Of a stretch of 64,000 nucleotides of DNA, positions 26,520 through 35,265 are shown one piece after another; position 1 is the first letter of the stretch, and each line of letters begins with the position of its first letter. The position numbers and the translations under genes were made by a program. The stretch covers positions 124,001 through 188,000 of the forward strand of contig JAFEAT010000001.1 of NCBI GenBank assembly GCA_018266255.1, in the 5' to 3' direction. The stretch comes from Cyanobacteria bacterium SZAS-4. GTDB taxonomy: Bacteria > Cyanobacteriota > Vampirovibrionia > Obscuribacterales > Obscuribacteraceae. The notes below the pieces were generated by a model. The model was given only the letters and a program-made list of their open reading frames with translations. It was not told the origin of the DNA and did not search any database.

Positions 26520-27701
26520 ATGATCGATGTTGTAATCGTTGCAAAAAATGAGCAGCGGCACCTGGGTGCCGTACTATCTGCACTATCCGCGCAAAAACAC
26601 CTGCAAGAACCAATCAATGTCATCGTAGTCGACAATGGGTCAACAGATAATACAGCCGCGATTGCTACAGCCAATGGCGCAACATTGCTGCACTGTTCCG
26701 GAAGCTTAGGAAAGGCTCGCAATGTTGGTATCGCATCTGGTACTAGAGATTTAGTGGCATTTCTGGATGCACATTCGGTTCCGTCACCGAACTGGGCGAC
26801 TTCAATGTCGAACGCCTTCAAAAACCATGATGACCTGGGCGCGGTCATGGGAAGTATCGAAAACATTTCGGAAAGACCAGGAACTCGAATGTTTGCGAAG
26901 AACTCGATTTTTTCTTCGCCAGAACGCTTATGGCGAAGCACCATTAGCGGATTGGATTCGCCGCTGCCCTGGATTCCAACCGGCAATTGCATGTACCGAC
27001 GGAGCGCTTTGGATGCGGCGGGCGGTTTCGACGAATCATTATTTCGATGCGAAGATACTGATTTATCATGGAAAGTTGTCCTGAAAGGCTATCAACTCTT
27101 GTACCTGCCGGATGCAAGTGTCAAGCATTACGATAACGCAGGCGCGACATCTTATCTGCGCAAGTATTACCACTATGGCGCTGGCGCAGCGGAACTAGCG
27201 CAGCTCTATGGAATGAAACCAAGAACTGAACGAAACGAAACGCTGCGTGGAACAAAGATGCTGCTCGACGCATGCTATCGACTCGGGCGCAGAACAGCAA
27301 CCGCTCGACGCATAGTAAGCAAACGAAAAAGCAGCGTAGATGAAAAATTTCGCCGTCCATTTTCATGGAGCGCCCAAACAAATTTAGCAATCTCAAGCAA
27401 AGTTGTTTATTGGTTGCCGAATGAGAACAGTTGCATTTGCGTAGAACTCGATAGAGACGTTCGACTAGTTCTTGAAGATACCAGTGCACTCATTTTCAAA
27501 CTAATAGCCGAGAGAAACGGACGCGATTTGGTCATAGAGCACGTTTGTCACGAGTACGAAATTTGCACCGATGAAGCGACAGGCGATGTCGATGATTTTG
27601 TTCAACATCTCCTGAACGAATTCATTCTGGTAGCTAGCCATGAAGCAACGGCAGAATCTGTGCAATCCACAGACTCGCTCAAGGAGCATGGCAGAGTCTG
27701 A
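26520..27701 (+). CDS. Family 2 glycosyltransferase fused to a C-terminal PqqD-like domain
   Basis: A 393-residue protein. Residues ~1-230 are a GT2 enzyme: VVIVAKNEQRHL, VVDNGSTDNTA, LDAHSVPSPNW replacing DxD, CEDTDLSWK. Residues ~295-380 resemble PqqD: YWLPNENSCICVEL, then LEDTSALIFKLIAERNG, VIEHVCHEYE and DVDDFVQHLLNEFIL, the same strand-helix order as the stand-alone PqqD-like protein 6 kb upstream. A peptide-binding domain on a glycosyltransferase suggests that glycosylation is directed to a leader-bearing peptide. The stop overlaps the next start (TGATG). Confidence 0.78.
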   Translation: MIDVVIVAKNEQRHLGAVLSALSAQKHLQEPINVIVVDNGSTDNTAAIATANGATLLHCSGSLGKARNVGIASGTRDLVAFLDAHSVPSPNWATSMSNAFKNHDDLGAVMGSIENISERPGTRMFAKNSIFSSPERLWRSTISGLDSPLPWIPTGNCMYRRSALDAAGGFDESLFRCEDTDLSWKVVLKGYQLLYLPDASVKHYDNAGATSYLRKYYHYGAGAAELAQLYGMKPRTERNETLRGTKMLLDACYRLGRRTATARRIVSKRKSSVDEKFRRPFSWSAQTNLAISSKVVYWLPNENSCICVELDRDVRLVLEDTSALIFKLIAERNGRDLVIEHVCHEYEICTDEATGDVDDFVQHLLNEFILVASHEATAESVQSTDSLKEHGRV

Positions 27702-29080
27702 TGCGTTCATTATTTTGCATGGCTAGCGACGATATCAGCGGCGGCAATAAAGTATTTCGGCACTGGATGAAGCTGCTCATCGAAGACGGGCAAGACGTTC
27801 ACTTTTACGTGTGGGATAAGCGAAGACAATTTGCTGGTTGGCCGCAGCTGCAAGTAACAGAGCATCAATCAGTCGAAAAAACGAGTGATGAAAACTTCGA
27901 TTTTATATTTTTCTCGAACCTATTCCTTGTGCCGATGTTTCTACCTTATATCGGAAACGCGCACCCAGTATTAATGAGCATGGCTTACGAAAGTTTCCAC
28001 TACGGCAAAACTTACGAGCAGGCAATGCAGGACAAAGCTGCGTTCAGCAAAATTTTGCGTCTGCCGATATCCATCATGGCTGTGTCGAAGGCAATGCAAA
28101 CCTTGCTGAATGAGCGGATTGGTGTCGACTCATATTACGTTCCGCAAGGAATCGATTCACACTTCACTCTTCGACCGGCAAGTCCATTTTCAGATTCACC
28201 CAAACGAATATTGATGGTTGGCAGTTATCTTACGCCATGGAAAGGCATGACAGCGGGGTTTGAAGCAATCGAACGCCTGTCGAAAGAAATGCAAGTTCAA
28301 CTCGTACTCATTACTCAACCAACAATCAATAGAAACATCTTCGACAAATACAGCTTCCCGATCGAATTTCATTGTCGTCCGGCACTGCAGGAGATACCGG
28401 ATATTTATGCATCATGCCACGTCAATTTATGCTGCTCGTGGCACGAAGGTGCTGGGCTGCCGACCATGGAAAGCATGCGCTGCGGTGTGCCTGCGATTGC
28501 AACTAGAAATGATGGAAATTCGGAATTCGCCAGAGACGGCGAGAACATTTTACTAGTCAACAAAAATGATGTCGACGACACTTACAACAAGCTCAAACTG
28601 CTGCTTTCAAATCCATCTCTGTCAGCTCAATTGCGCGAGCAAGGCGAAGTAGCAATGCGTCCATATACATGGGAGTCTGGCTTCGCTCTCTTTAAGAAAG
28701 CGCAGCGGGAAATTTTCGCCACAGTGACACCGTCGGTCGCCGACAAAGCCGAAATGAAAACACTCTTGAATGAACTGGAAATGGAAGGACTGTTTACACC
28801 GCTCGACATTTACAAGACGCTGACCCAAATAGATAAACGACTGCAATTACTTTGCGAAAAATTATCGGTGCGCCAACTAACTGTTAAAGCAGCAACTGAA
28901 GAACTCAAGGATATCAAAGATACCATTGCTCCGTTTATGCAAAATACTAAGAGCGAATATCATGATTCATTTCGTGCTCCATTCGATCTGTGCAGATTGC
29001 TGCTATCGATTACGGATGAGCCGAAATTCGTGGACTATGCAGCATCGATCGCGGGACAACAACGAGCAGCGCGCAAGTAG
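27701..29080 (+). CDS. Family 4 glycosyltransferase, paralogue of the 22104 gene
   Basis: A 459-residue GT-B enzyme. YASCHVNLCCSWHEGAGLPTMESMRCGVPAI (in parts) aligns with the same loop of the other GT4, with EGAGLP for EGFGLP. The C-terminal ~100 residues (LNELEMEGLFTPLDIYKTL, ending FDLCRLLLSI) match the other's helical tail (FDLCQMFSVI). So the duplication included the tail. Last rightward gene of the glycan/peptide operon. Confidence 0.9.
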   Translation: MRSLFCMASDDISGGNKVFRHWMKLLIEDGQDVHFYVWDKRRQFAGWPQLQVTEHQSVEKTSDENFDFIFFSNLFLVPMFLPYIGNAHPVLMSMAYESFHYGKTYEQAMQDKAAFSKILRLPISIMAVSKAMQTLLNERIGVDSYYVPQGIDSHFTLRPASPFSDSPKRILMVGSYLTPWKGMTAGFEAIERLSKEMQVQLVLITQPTINRNIFDKYSFPIEFHCRPALQEIPDIYASCHVNLCCSWHEGAGLPTMESMRCGVPAIATRNDGNSEFARDGENILLVNKNDVDDTYNKLKLLLSNPSLSAQLREQGEVAMRPYTWESGFALFKKAQREIFATVTPSVADKAEMKTLLNELEMEGLFTPLDIYKTLTQIDKRLQLLCEKLSVRQLTVKAATEELKDIKDTIAPFMQNTKSEYHDSFRAPFDLCRLLLSITDEPKFVDYAASIAGQQRAARK

Positions 29081-29100
29081 TCGCCACAAGTAAGCTCGAA

Positions 29101-30123
29101 CTAATCCTCTCCAAACCACGAGCCAAGCCATTTCTCGAACGAGGTTCCATCACAATCTCGAACCAACAATCGGGGAAATTGAAACGGGTCAGTTCCTGCC
29201 CAAATTGCCTCGGCGATGTTCGAACAGGCAGACTTATATCCAGTCGTTTTCACGAGCGCCGTTGTTTCAGCGGTGTAATCGGCTCTGGTGCCATAGGGAT
29301 AAGCAAATCCTTTTACCTCGTGCCCAAGCAGACTTTCAAGATAATTTTTACTTTCGCGCAACTCGGTTTCTTGAGCAGTCGCAGACAAAGTTGATAAGAC
29401 CGGATGGTCCACGGTGTGCGAGCCAATTTCAATCATATTTGAGCGCGCAAGTCGTTTGAGTGCCTCGACAGATAACGCATTGCAACTCGACTCGTCTGCG
29501 ACTGTGAGACCAGCCCAGTCTCGCAGATTTGCCAGAACGCTCGCCCGCGCAGCTTCGGAAGCGCCGCGCAAGAAGTGACTTACTTCTCGATAAAGTTGGT
29601 GCCTCTGGGTCGGGTCTTGCTGGCACATCAAATTCCAAACAGCAGACCGTTGCGCATTCCAGTCGGTTATTCCGACAAAGCTGTAAGATCGCAATTCGGT
29701 CAGTTGGAGTTCAAGGGAGTCTGGAACAGAGTGCTCCCCCAAAATGATTCGAGCAAGTTCGTCCCACCAAAAGTATTTACGCTCTTGAACAAATCCTGTA
29801 GTGACAAAAACAGTCGCCGGAATTCCATGTTTCTCCAAAAGCGGCAGCGCATTCGTTAGATTGTCGGCATAACCGTCATCGAAGGTGATGACAATTGCGT
29901 TCGCGGGAGTTTTCGGCGATGCACCAGATTCAGTCAGCGCCGAGAATTTGTGCGAGCGATATTTCCTTCGCACCACCTGCAAATGTTGATCGAAGTGTTC
30001 AGGCGTGACGGCTAGCAACTGTGGGTCAGAAGACAAATCAGCGATGCGATGGTAAAGCAACATCAAGGTGCGCGGAGTTTTCACACCTCGCAAAAATTCC
30101 GGCGCTTGTTGCATCAGGGTCAT
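29101..30123 (-). CDS. Polysaccharide deacetylase (NodB domain)
   Basis: A 340-residue protein with the NodB homology domain: YHRIAD, VITFDDGYADN with the metal-binding Asp pair, EIGSHTVDHPVLST with the His pair, and ETTALVKTTGYKSA. The ATG at 30123 overlaps the upstream stop as ATGA; an earlier in-frame ATG is less likely. No signal peptide is evident at this start, so it may be cytoplasmic or the start may lie elsewhere. Converges with the GT4 gene, suggesting it modifies the same glycan. Confidence 0.88.
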   Translation of the reverse strand: MTLMQQAPEFLRGVKTPRTLMLLYHRIADLSSDPQLLAVTPEHFDQHLQVVRRKYRSHKFSALTESGASPKTPANAIVITFDDGYADNLTNALPLLEKHGIPATVFVTTGFVQERKYFWWDELARIILGEHSVPDSLELQLTELRSYSFVGITDWNAQRSAVWNLMCQQDPTQRHQLYREVSHFLRGASEAARASVLANLRDWAGLTVADESSCNALSVEALKRLARSNMIEIGSHTVDHPVLSTLSATAQETELRESKNYLESLLGHEVKGFAYPYGTRADYTAETTALVKTTGYKSACSNIAEAIWAGTDPFQFPRLLVRDCDGTSFEKWLGSWFGED

Positions 30124-30587
30124 GGGGCCGGCTGCTGTTCCCATGCTTGAGAGCATTTATGCTGAACTGGCAACAGTTCATGCTGCAATAAATCCAAATT
30201 TTCACCGTCAAAATTCATCAACTTTGCCATGTACGCTTCCAAAAGATCCTGCTCCATCACCAGCAAATCTGCCATCGCTAAATTGGCTCCGAACGATGTC
30301 GCCACCATGTCCTTGATAGAACCGATAGCGCGCCACTGGTCCACCATGTGTACATCATCACCCAGTCTAACAATTTGCGCATGCAATTTTTCGGCATTAA
30401 GATTATGCGCAGCTAAGCACCAGTTCGCCATCTCTACGAGCGAAGGTGCCTCGATAGTCTCGAGCCAGTGCGTGTAAATCTTGACGGCCGCATGCTCACG
30501 AAACCAGAGGTCTTTCAAATTGCTGGACGGGTCTTCTCGAATCATTATGCCATCAAAAACAAACTTGCCATTCTTTATATGCATCAT
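30120..30587 (-). CDS. Hypothetical helical protein
   Basis: A 155-residue, nearly all-helical protein with several His and Glu in helices (DLWFREHAAVKIYTHWLETIE, NAEKLHAQIVRLGDDVHMVDQW). This looks a little like ferritin-like four-helix proteins but I see no full set of ExxH motifs. It is translationally coupled (ATGA) to the polysaccharide deacetylase. Function unknown. Confidence 0.6.
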   Translation of the reverse strand: MMHIKNGKFVFDGIMIREDPSSNLKDLWFREHAAVKIYTHWLETIEAPSLVEMANWCLAAHNLNAEKLHAQIVRLGDDVHMVDQWRAIGSIKDMVATSFGANLAMADLLVMEQDLLEAYMAKLMNFDGENLDLLQHELLPVQHKCSQAWEQQPAP

Positions 30588-30726
30588 ACGAAACTTGACT
30601 TCCCCATCAGCCGGGCTTCAGCACACCATTGTCGCAGATGAAGAACAGTTAGTTCCCGAACAGACATGAGCAGCGCCGGATTTTTTCGAGCTAAAATGGA
30701 GCCTCTAAAACATTGCAGGACGCGCT

Positions 30727-31494
30727 ATGGACTCCAAGCTCAAACAGATACTTATCTTCTCGGACGGTGCATGTTCCGGAAACCCCGGTCCAGGAGGCTG
30801 GGGCAGCATTGCCTCGTTGCCTGATGGAACAGTTCATGAGCTTGGCGGAGGCAATCCATCGACGACGAATAACCGCATGGAAATGGTCGCAGCCTTCCGT
30901 GCGCTCGATTTGCTCGAGTTGACAGAGCCGCACGAAATCATCGTTTACACCGACTCGGTGTATCTGATCAATGGCATAACCAAGTGGATAAACGGATGGA
31001 AATATCGAGGATGGAAAAGTTCTACAGGCACAGATATAGCCAATAGAGATCTTTGGGAAGAGCTGCATCGCCTGGTAAAAAGTCTGGAACCTTCGCGCAT
31101 CTTGTGGAAGTGGGTTCGTGGTCACGACGGCAATCCGGGCAACGAACGCTGCGACGAGATCGCAGTCTCGTTTTCGAAGAAAAAGCCAGAGAAACTTTAT
31201 GTCGGGCCGATAGATGGCTACTTTGTCGATCTTACCGAACTACCAAGAGAACAACCGCTACCTGAAAAAAAAAGTGGTAACACCAATGGTGGTGCTCAAA
31301 GGGGAAATTATAAATCGCCCTCGTCTGGTGGCACGGCATACTACATTAGCTATCTAAATGGTGTCTTAGAGCATCACACGAATTGGGACGATTGTCGCAA
31401 GCGTGTGACTGGAAAACCCGCGAAGTTCAAGAAAGTCAAATCGAAACAAGAAGAAGATGAAACCCTCAGAGGTTGGGGTCTTACGCCTAATTAA
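30727..31494 (+). CDS. rnhA: Ribonuclease HI with C-terminal viroplasmin-like (hybrid-binding) domain
   Basis: RNase HI cleaves the RNA of RNA-DNA hybrids. Residues ~1-155 hold the full catalytic set: FSDGACSGNPGPGGWG, NRMEM, VYTDSVY and RGHDGNPGNERCDE. After a Gly/Lys linker, residues ~208-250 (YYISYLNGVLEHHTNWDDC and VTGKPAKFKKVKSKQEEDE) resemble the caulimovirus VI/viroplasmin fold, which binds hybrids. In eukaryotic RNase H1 this domain is N-terminal; here it is at the C-terminus. AGGA lies 7 bp before the ATG. Confidence 0.9.
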   Translation: MDSKLKQILIFSDGACSGNPGPGGWGSIASLPDGTVHELGGGNPSTTNNRMEMVAAFRALDLLELTEPHEIIVYTDSVYLINGITKWINGWKYRGWKSSTGTDIANRDLWEELHRLVKSLEPSRILWKWVRGHDGNPGNERCDEIAVSFSKKKPEKLYVGPIDGYFVDLTELPREQPLPEKKSGNTNGGAQRGNYKSPSSGGTAYYISYLNGVLEHHTNWDDCRKRVTGKPAKFKKVKSKQEEDETLRGWGLTPN

Positions 31495-31643
31495 GCGCAG
31501 CTGAGAAGTAACGGCTGAGTTCGAAAGCATTTCGCCGATAGTCCACCGTTTCTAACAGACTTGGAAGCCCTAAAAATGGAAATGTGGAACTGAAGTCAGC
31601 AGACTCCGTCGAACTAATATCTATTACTTCGGGAGGGTCGAAA

Positions 31644-32048
31644 ATGAAGCCACTATTTGTATTGATCGCATTGTTGCTGTGTACGTTTGGCTACACTCTT
31701 CAGCAGCCGGCGTTTGCACAGACAACAGGCGAAATAGCAAAAGGAAATTGCACGTCCTGCGCCAATGTGTGCCAAAAGACACTAGACTATTGCACCTCGA
31801 AGAAAGGCAAATACGCAGAAGCAAGCGTCACCAATTCTTTGAAGGATTGCATCACGGCATGCAAAATGACCGCTGACTTTTTGAACCGAGGTTCTGTCGG
31901 GCTCCAACCAAAGTCTTGCGCCTTGACCGTGGAGGCATGTAATGAATGTGCCAAATCAATGGACAAATTCAACACCGACAACACAATGCAAGCCTGTGCT
32001 AACGAGTGTCGCAAAGCCGTTGGCAATTGCCAGAAGCTTGTTAAGTAA
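31644..32048 (+). CDS. Secreted Cys-rich four-helix copper-binding protein (Csp/DUF326-like)
   Basis: A 134-residue protein starting at ATG 31644 with a strong GGAGG; an earlier in-frame ATG (31584) precedes no signal. Residues 1-22 are a signal peptide ending at AFAQ. The mature part has Cys residues at helical spacings: CTSCANVCQKTLDYC, CITACKM, CALTVEACNEC, CANECRKAVGNC. This matches the DUF326/copper storage protein family, in which Cys lining a four-helix bundle bind Cu(I). An exported version would store or buffer copper in the periplasm. Confidence 0.8.
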   Translation: MKPLFVLIALLLCTFGYTLQQPAFAQTTGEIAKGNCTSCANVCQKTLDYCTSKKGKYAEASVTNSLKDCITACKMTADFLNRGSVGLQPKSCALTVEACNECAKSMDKFNTDNTMQACANECRKAVGNCQKLVK

Positions 32049-32090
32049 ACTGAGAACGGTCGCACAGACGAGTTAACTCTGCTGCGCCTG

Positions 32091-32825
32091 TTACCAGGCT
32101 TGGTCTTCCCAGTCGGTCAATTCAGCACGATTGATTAGCCCTCTCCGGAAGGCTATATTCAAGGCTCGGCAGCGATGATTGTATTCATCTTCGTCTGTTG
32201 AGCCTTTACTAGAAATACCGAATTTAGTGTACAGGCACTTGAGTCGGGCTTGAACCGCCTTTTCGGTGATGTACAAGCGCTTAGCCGTTGCTTTGTCAGT
32301 GAATCCCAACGCGATGCAAATCAACACTTCGAATTCCGCTTCGGTCAATCCCGTGGCACCACTCTCGGTGCGCCGAATAATTCGTTGAATGCGGGGATGT
32401 ATCCAACAATCGCCGCCGAGCACCGCGTTCGTTGCGTCAATGACTTGTTGGTCCGTGGAGTCTTTCAACACATAGCCAAAAGCGCCATCTGCGGGAACTA
32501 GCTTCCATAATTTACGCACGAAAATTTCGTCAGAGTGATTCGAGAGAATAATCACTCCAGTCTGCGGCAGCTCTTTCAAGATTTGCTCAGCCGACTTTAT
32601 CCCCGACAAAATAGGCATCTCGATGTCGAGAAAAACGATTGGTGGGCGGTGTTCTCGAACCAATTCTAAGGCTCGCTGCCCATCGGCTGCCTCATAAATC
32701 GGCGACAGAGTGTCTAGATTTTTGCTGAGCAACTCCCGCAACCAAATACGCTCGCGATCTTGATCGTCGGCGATGACTATTCCCAAAAGAGAGAACTCCG
32801 AATTTTTAAGTGAGGCTTTCTGCAT
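32091..32825 (-). CDS. LuxR/NarL-type response regulator
   Basis: A 244-residue protein. The receiver (~14-135) has the acidic pair in IADDQDRER, phospho-Asp in VFLDIEMPILSG, the Ser in IILSNH and Lys in GYVLKDS. The C-terminal HTH (~158-215) has LTEAEFEVLICIALGFTDKATAKRL and ITEKAVQARL. It starts 2 bp after the MglA-like gene, so both are co-transcribed. The likely partner is the split-function histidine kinase upstream. The TAGGGT palindromes nearby are candidate targets. Confidence 0.92.
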   Translation of the reverse strand: MQKASLKNSEFSLLGIVIADDQDRERIWLRELLSKNLDTLSPIYEAADGQRALELVREHRPPIVFLDIEMPILSGIKSAEQILKELPQTGVIILSNHSDEIFVRKLWKLVPADGAFGYVLKDSTDQQVIDATNAVLGGDCWIHPRIQRIIRRTESGATGLTEAEFEVLICIALGFTDKATAKRLYITEKAVQARLKCLYTKFGISSKGSTDEDEYNHRCRALNIAFRRGLINRAELTDWEDQAW

Positions 32826-32827
32826 CT

Positions 32828-33409
32828 TTATTGTAACCGGTTTAAGATCTGCTTACTGATTTGTTTGAGTGTCGTGAATACTCCAGGACCACTTGATGCA
32901 ATTGATTCGAAAGACGTTATTTTCCCGGTTGGATTCAAATCGTTTTCCATCATCTCAAGGCTCATAGCATTTGAAAGGTCGCGTTTGTTGTACTGCAACA
33001 CGTATGGAACGGAGTCTAGCGAGAGACCATAGCTAAGCAAGTTCTCTTTCATGTTCTCCAGTGCGTCGATATTTTCCTGACGCCGAACGATATCAGAATC
33101 GGCTACGAAAATTATGCCGTCGGCACCGTTCAAAATGAGCCTACGGCTGGCGTTGTATTCGACCTGCCCGGGCACCGTGTACATTGAGAATCGTGTCTTA
33201 AAACCTTGAACAGTGCCTAAATCCAAGCCAAAATAGTCGAAGAATAAAGTTCGTTCTGTTTCAGTAGCCAGACTAATAAAGTCACCTCTAGTTTGAGGGG
33301 CAAGTTGGCTGTAAATAAATTTCAAATTCGCGGTTTTGCCACCAAGACCGGTGCCGTAATAAACAATTTTACAGTTTATTTCTCTGGTCAAAATATTGAT
33401 CATCGCCAT
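32828..33409 (-). CDS. mglA: MglA-type small Ras-like GTPase
   Basis: A 193-residue GTPase with P-loop YYGTGLGGKTANL, switch II TVPGQVEYNASRR (MglA-type TVPGQ rather than DxxGQ), and QYNKRDL. MglA proteins set cell polarity and drive motility in Myxococcus and are widespread in other roles. No roadblock (MglB) partner is seen in the window. It lies between a histidine kinase and a response regulator on the same strand, so it may act as an output or modulator of that signalling pair. Confidence 0.9.
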   Translation of the reverse strand: MAMINILTREINCKIVYYGTGLGGKTANLKFIYSQLAPQTRGDFISLATETERTLFFDYFGLDLGTVQGFKTRFSMYTVPGQVEYNASRRLILNGADGIIFVADSDIVRRQENIDALENMKENLLSYGLSLDSVPYVLQYNKRDLSNAMSLEMMENDLNPTGKITSFESIASSGPGVFTTLKQISKQILNRLQ

Positions 33410-33518
33410 GTTTAATCCTTATGCTGCGGCGCAGCAAGCTTGTTTTCTGTTCCGACCACTACAGAAATTATTTCAGTTGCAACTGCGACACGTAATGTGG
33501 TGCCTCTTAAGAGTGACC

Positions 33519-33532
33519 TGGGGTCCACCCTA
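33519..33532. promoter_or_regulatory. TAGGGT-N2-ACCCTA-type inverted repeat upstream of mglA
   Basis: TGGGGTCCACCCTA differs in one base from the perfect palindrome at 35266-35279. It lies ~110 bp before the mglA start. Recurrence at two promoters of one regulatory block suggests a binding site for the NarL-type regulator encoded there. Confidence 0.55.
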
Positions 33533-33538
33533 AACATG

Positions 33539-33571
33539 TGCTAGCTTCGGCCGCGAAGAGCAGAGCTAGCA
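33539..33571. terminator. Stem-loop downstream of the histidine kinase
   Basis: TGCTAG (33539-33544) pairs with CTAGCA (33566-33571), enclosing a second hairpin CTTCG-GCCG-CGAAG (33545-33558). It begins 14 bp after the kinase stop on the minus strand. No clear U-run follows, so it is a weak terminator or a processing site. Confidence 0.45.
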
Positions 33572-33584
33572 AGGAAATCGGGGG

Positions 33585-35264
33585 CTAGGTCAAGCAACGA
33601 AGCGAAATCGTGACGATCGTACCGCTTGAAAAAGAAATTGCGTTCTGCCAATCAACTGAAGCACCGATTCCCGACGCTCGTTCACGAATGTTTTTCAGTC
33701 CCCGCGATAGGGTATTGCGTGCGCCCTGGAAACCGGTGCCGTTGTCCTCGATGGAGACCCGCAGCAAATCGCCTTTCTGCTCTACAACAACTGTTGCGTG
33801 CGTGGCACGGGAGTGCTTCTCTATGTTGTTCAACGCTTCTTGCGTAACTCGATAAATTGCGAATTTGGCATCTTGCGAAATATCGATCTGCTCCGATTCC
33901 AGGTTTGACGCCACAGTTGATTCGATCAAACTGGCTCTTCTAAACCTATCAACTAGCGCCTGAATAGAAGCTATCAATCCAGCCTCAGCCAGAAGTTTCG
34001 GATGAAGATCCGACATTACTGCGCTCACTCCAGAAGCGATAACACTTATGCGTTGATTCACATCATACGCAATTTCATTGTCTCCCAACTGAGTCGCCAA
34101 TGTTGTAATCTTCTGCAATCGTGGCAGAAGCATACGATCTATTTCTTCGGATATCTTCTTACGCTCCGACTCTACAGCCAGATTCTCAAAAAGGGCTCTA
34201 TCTCTATTGATCAGGCGTGCCCATTCATCTTTGGCGTGAGCTAAAATCGTATCTAATTCAGAAAGTCTTGCTTGCGAGAGGTCCTCACAATCAGCGGGCG
34301 CCGCCGGTAGCGTATTTGGTGCCTCTTCGCTCACTGTAATGACTATGTCGTTGGGAAACTGATCGCGCAGTGCAAATGAATCTAACTGCACTTTGGCTCC
34401 AGCCAGGGCGGACCACGCTTCAAAAGAGTCGAAATCGGTGCGTTCTGAAGTGATCCATTGCGCAGACGACACAAGCTTGTCTGCACAACGAACGGTGATG
34501 ACACTCTTCCCATCCACTCGATTGTAATTAACCATTAGCATGTCATTCTGCGATTCTGCGAACATCTTCAGGAGCGATTGCATGGCGCGATACAAACAGA
34601 GTTGCTGTAACTGCGACAGGTAACAATCTTCAGTCTGGTCGAAGAAGAGAACGAATCGCCCACAAATACGAACATACCTTTTGCAGATGTTGTCGAGCGC
34701 AGAAACAAGTCCCAGCTCTTCGAGATCGACTGGATGCAACTCACCTAGAAGGTCTCGAAACACCGAAATCGTCTGATGTATTTCGTCTATAAGCGGATTT
34801 GCCTTGAGCGTTGATTCGGATTGAATGGCACGAATTAAACGAGCTAACAGAGGCAAACTCTCGTCGTGCAGCTCTTTTGCCACACGGCGCCGCTCCTGTT
34901 CAACAGCCTTGAACTCAAAGTCGAACTGAATCGCGCGCGCTTCTGCCGACCATCTGGCGCCGATGTCCTGAATGCGGGCATTCAGGGCAGATTTTTCGAT
35001 TCCGCTCGCATCGCTGGCGGGCGAAGCAGGGCTGATTGGAATGCTGATTTTAGTCCGCACCAGAAGAGCCGAATACTCAGCCCAAAGCTTTTTCATTATC
35101 GACAGTGACTGGAGCCGCGGCGGAAGAACAACCGCCCGCAACTGCTCACACTGCAAGGGACGCTGCAATAACGCCGCCTCCTGACCAATTTCCCAATACC
35201 ATTGCCAATTCGATTCTCTCACAATGACCCAAAAGGCGGTACTGGGAAGGCCAACAACGCTCAC
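33585..35264 (-). CDS. Hybrid-duplicated NarX/DegS-type sensor histidine kinase with two complementary half-modules
   Basis: A 559-residue protein without membrane segments. Module 1 (~120-310) has the phosphoacceptor motif KELHDESLPLL (His133) and GELHPVDLEELGL, but its ATPase lacks the N and G boxes. Module 2 (~360-559) aligns without gaps (SEEIDRMLLPRL; Asp376 at the His position, SDLHPKLLAEAGL) and has an intact HATPase_c (EALNNIEKH N box; EDNGTGF G box; RGLKNIRERA). So one module keeps the His and the other the ATPase. Start GTG at 35264 is adjacent to a palindrome; a downstream start is possible. The receiver partner is probably the LuxR-type regulator two genes on. Confidence 0.88.
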   Translation of the reverse strand: MSVVGLPSTAFWVIVRESNWQWYWEIGQEAALLQRPLQCEQLRAVVLPPRLQSLSIMKKLWAEYSALLVRTKISIPISPASPASDASGIEKSALNARIQDIGARWSAEARAIQFDFEFKAVEQERRRVAKELHDESLPLLARLIRAIQSESTLKANPLIDEIHQTISVFRDLLGELHPVDLEELGLVSALDNICKRYVRICGRFVLFFDQTEDCYLSQLQQLCLYRAMQSLLKMFAESQNDMLMVNYNRVDGKSVITVRCADKLVSSAQWITSERTDFDSFEAWSALAGAKVQLDSFALRDQFPNDIVITVSEEAPNTLPAAPADCEDLSQARLSELDTILAHAKDEWARLINRDRALFENLAVESERKKISEEIDRMLLPRLQKITTLATQLGDNEIAYDVNQRISVIASGVSAVMSDLHPKLLAEAGLIASIQALVDRFRRASLIESTVASNLESEQIDISQDAKFAIYRVTQEALNNIEKHSRATHATVVVEQKGDLLRVSIEDNGTGFQGARNTLSRGLKNIRERASGIGASVDWQNAISFSSGTIVTISLRCLT

Positions 35265-35265
35265 T

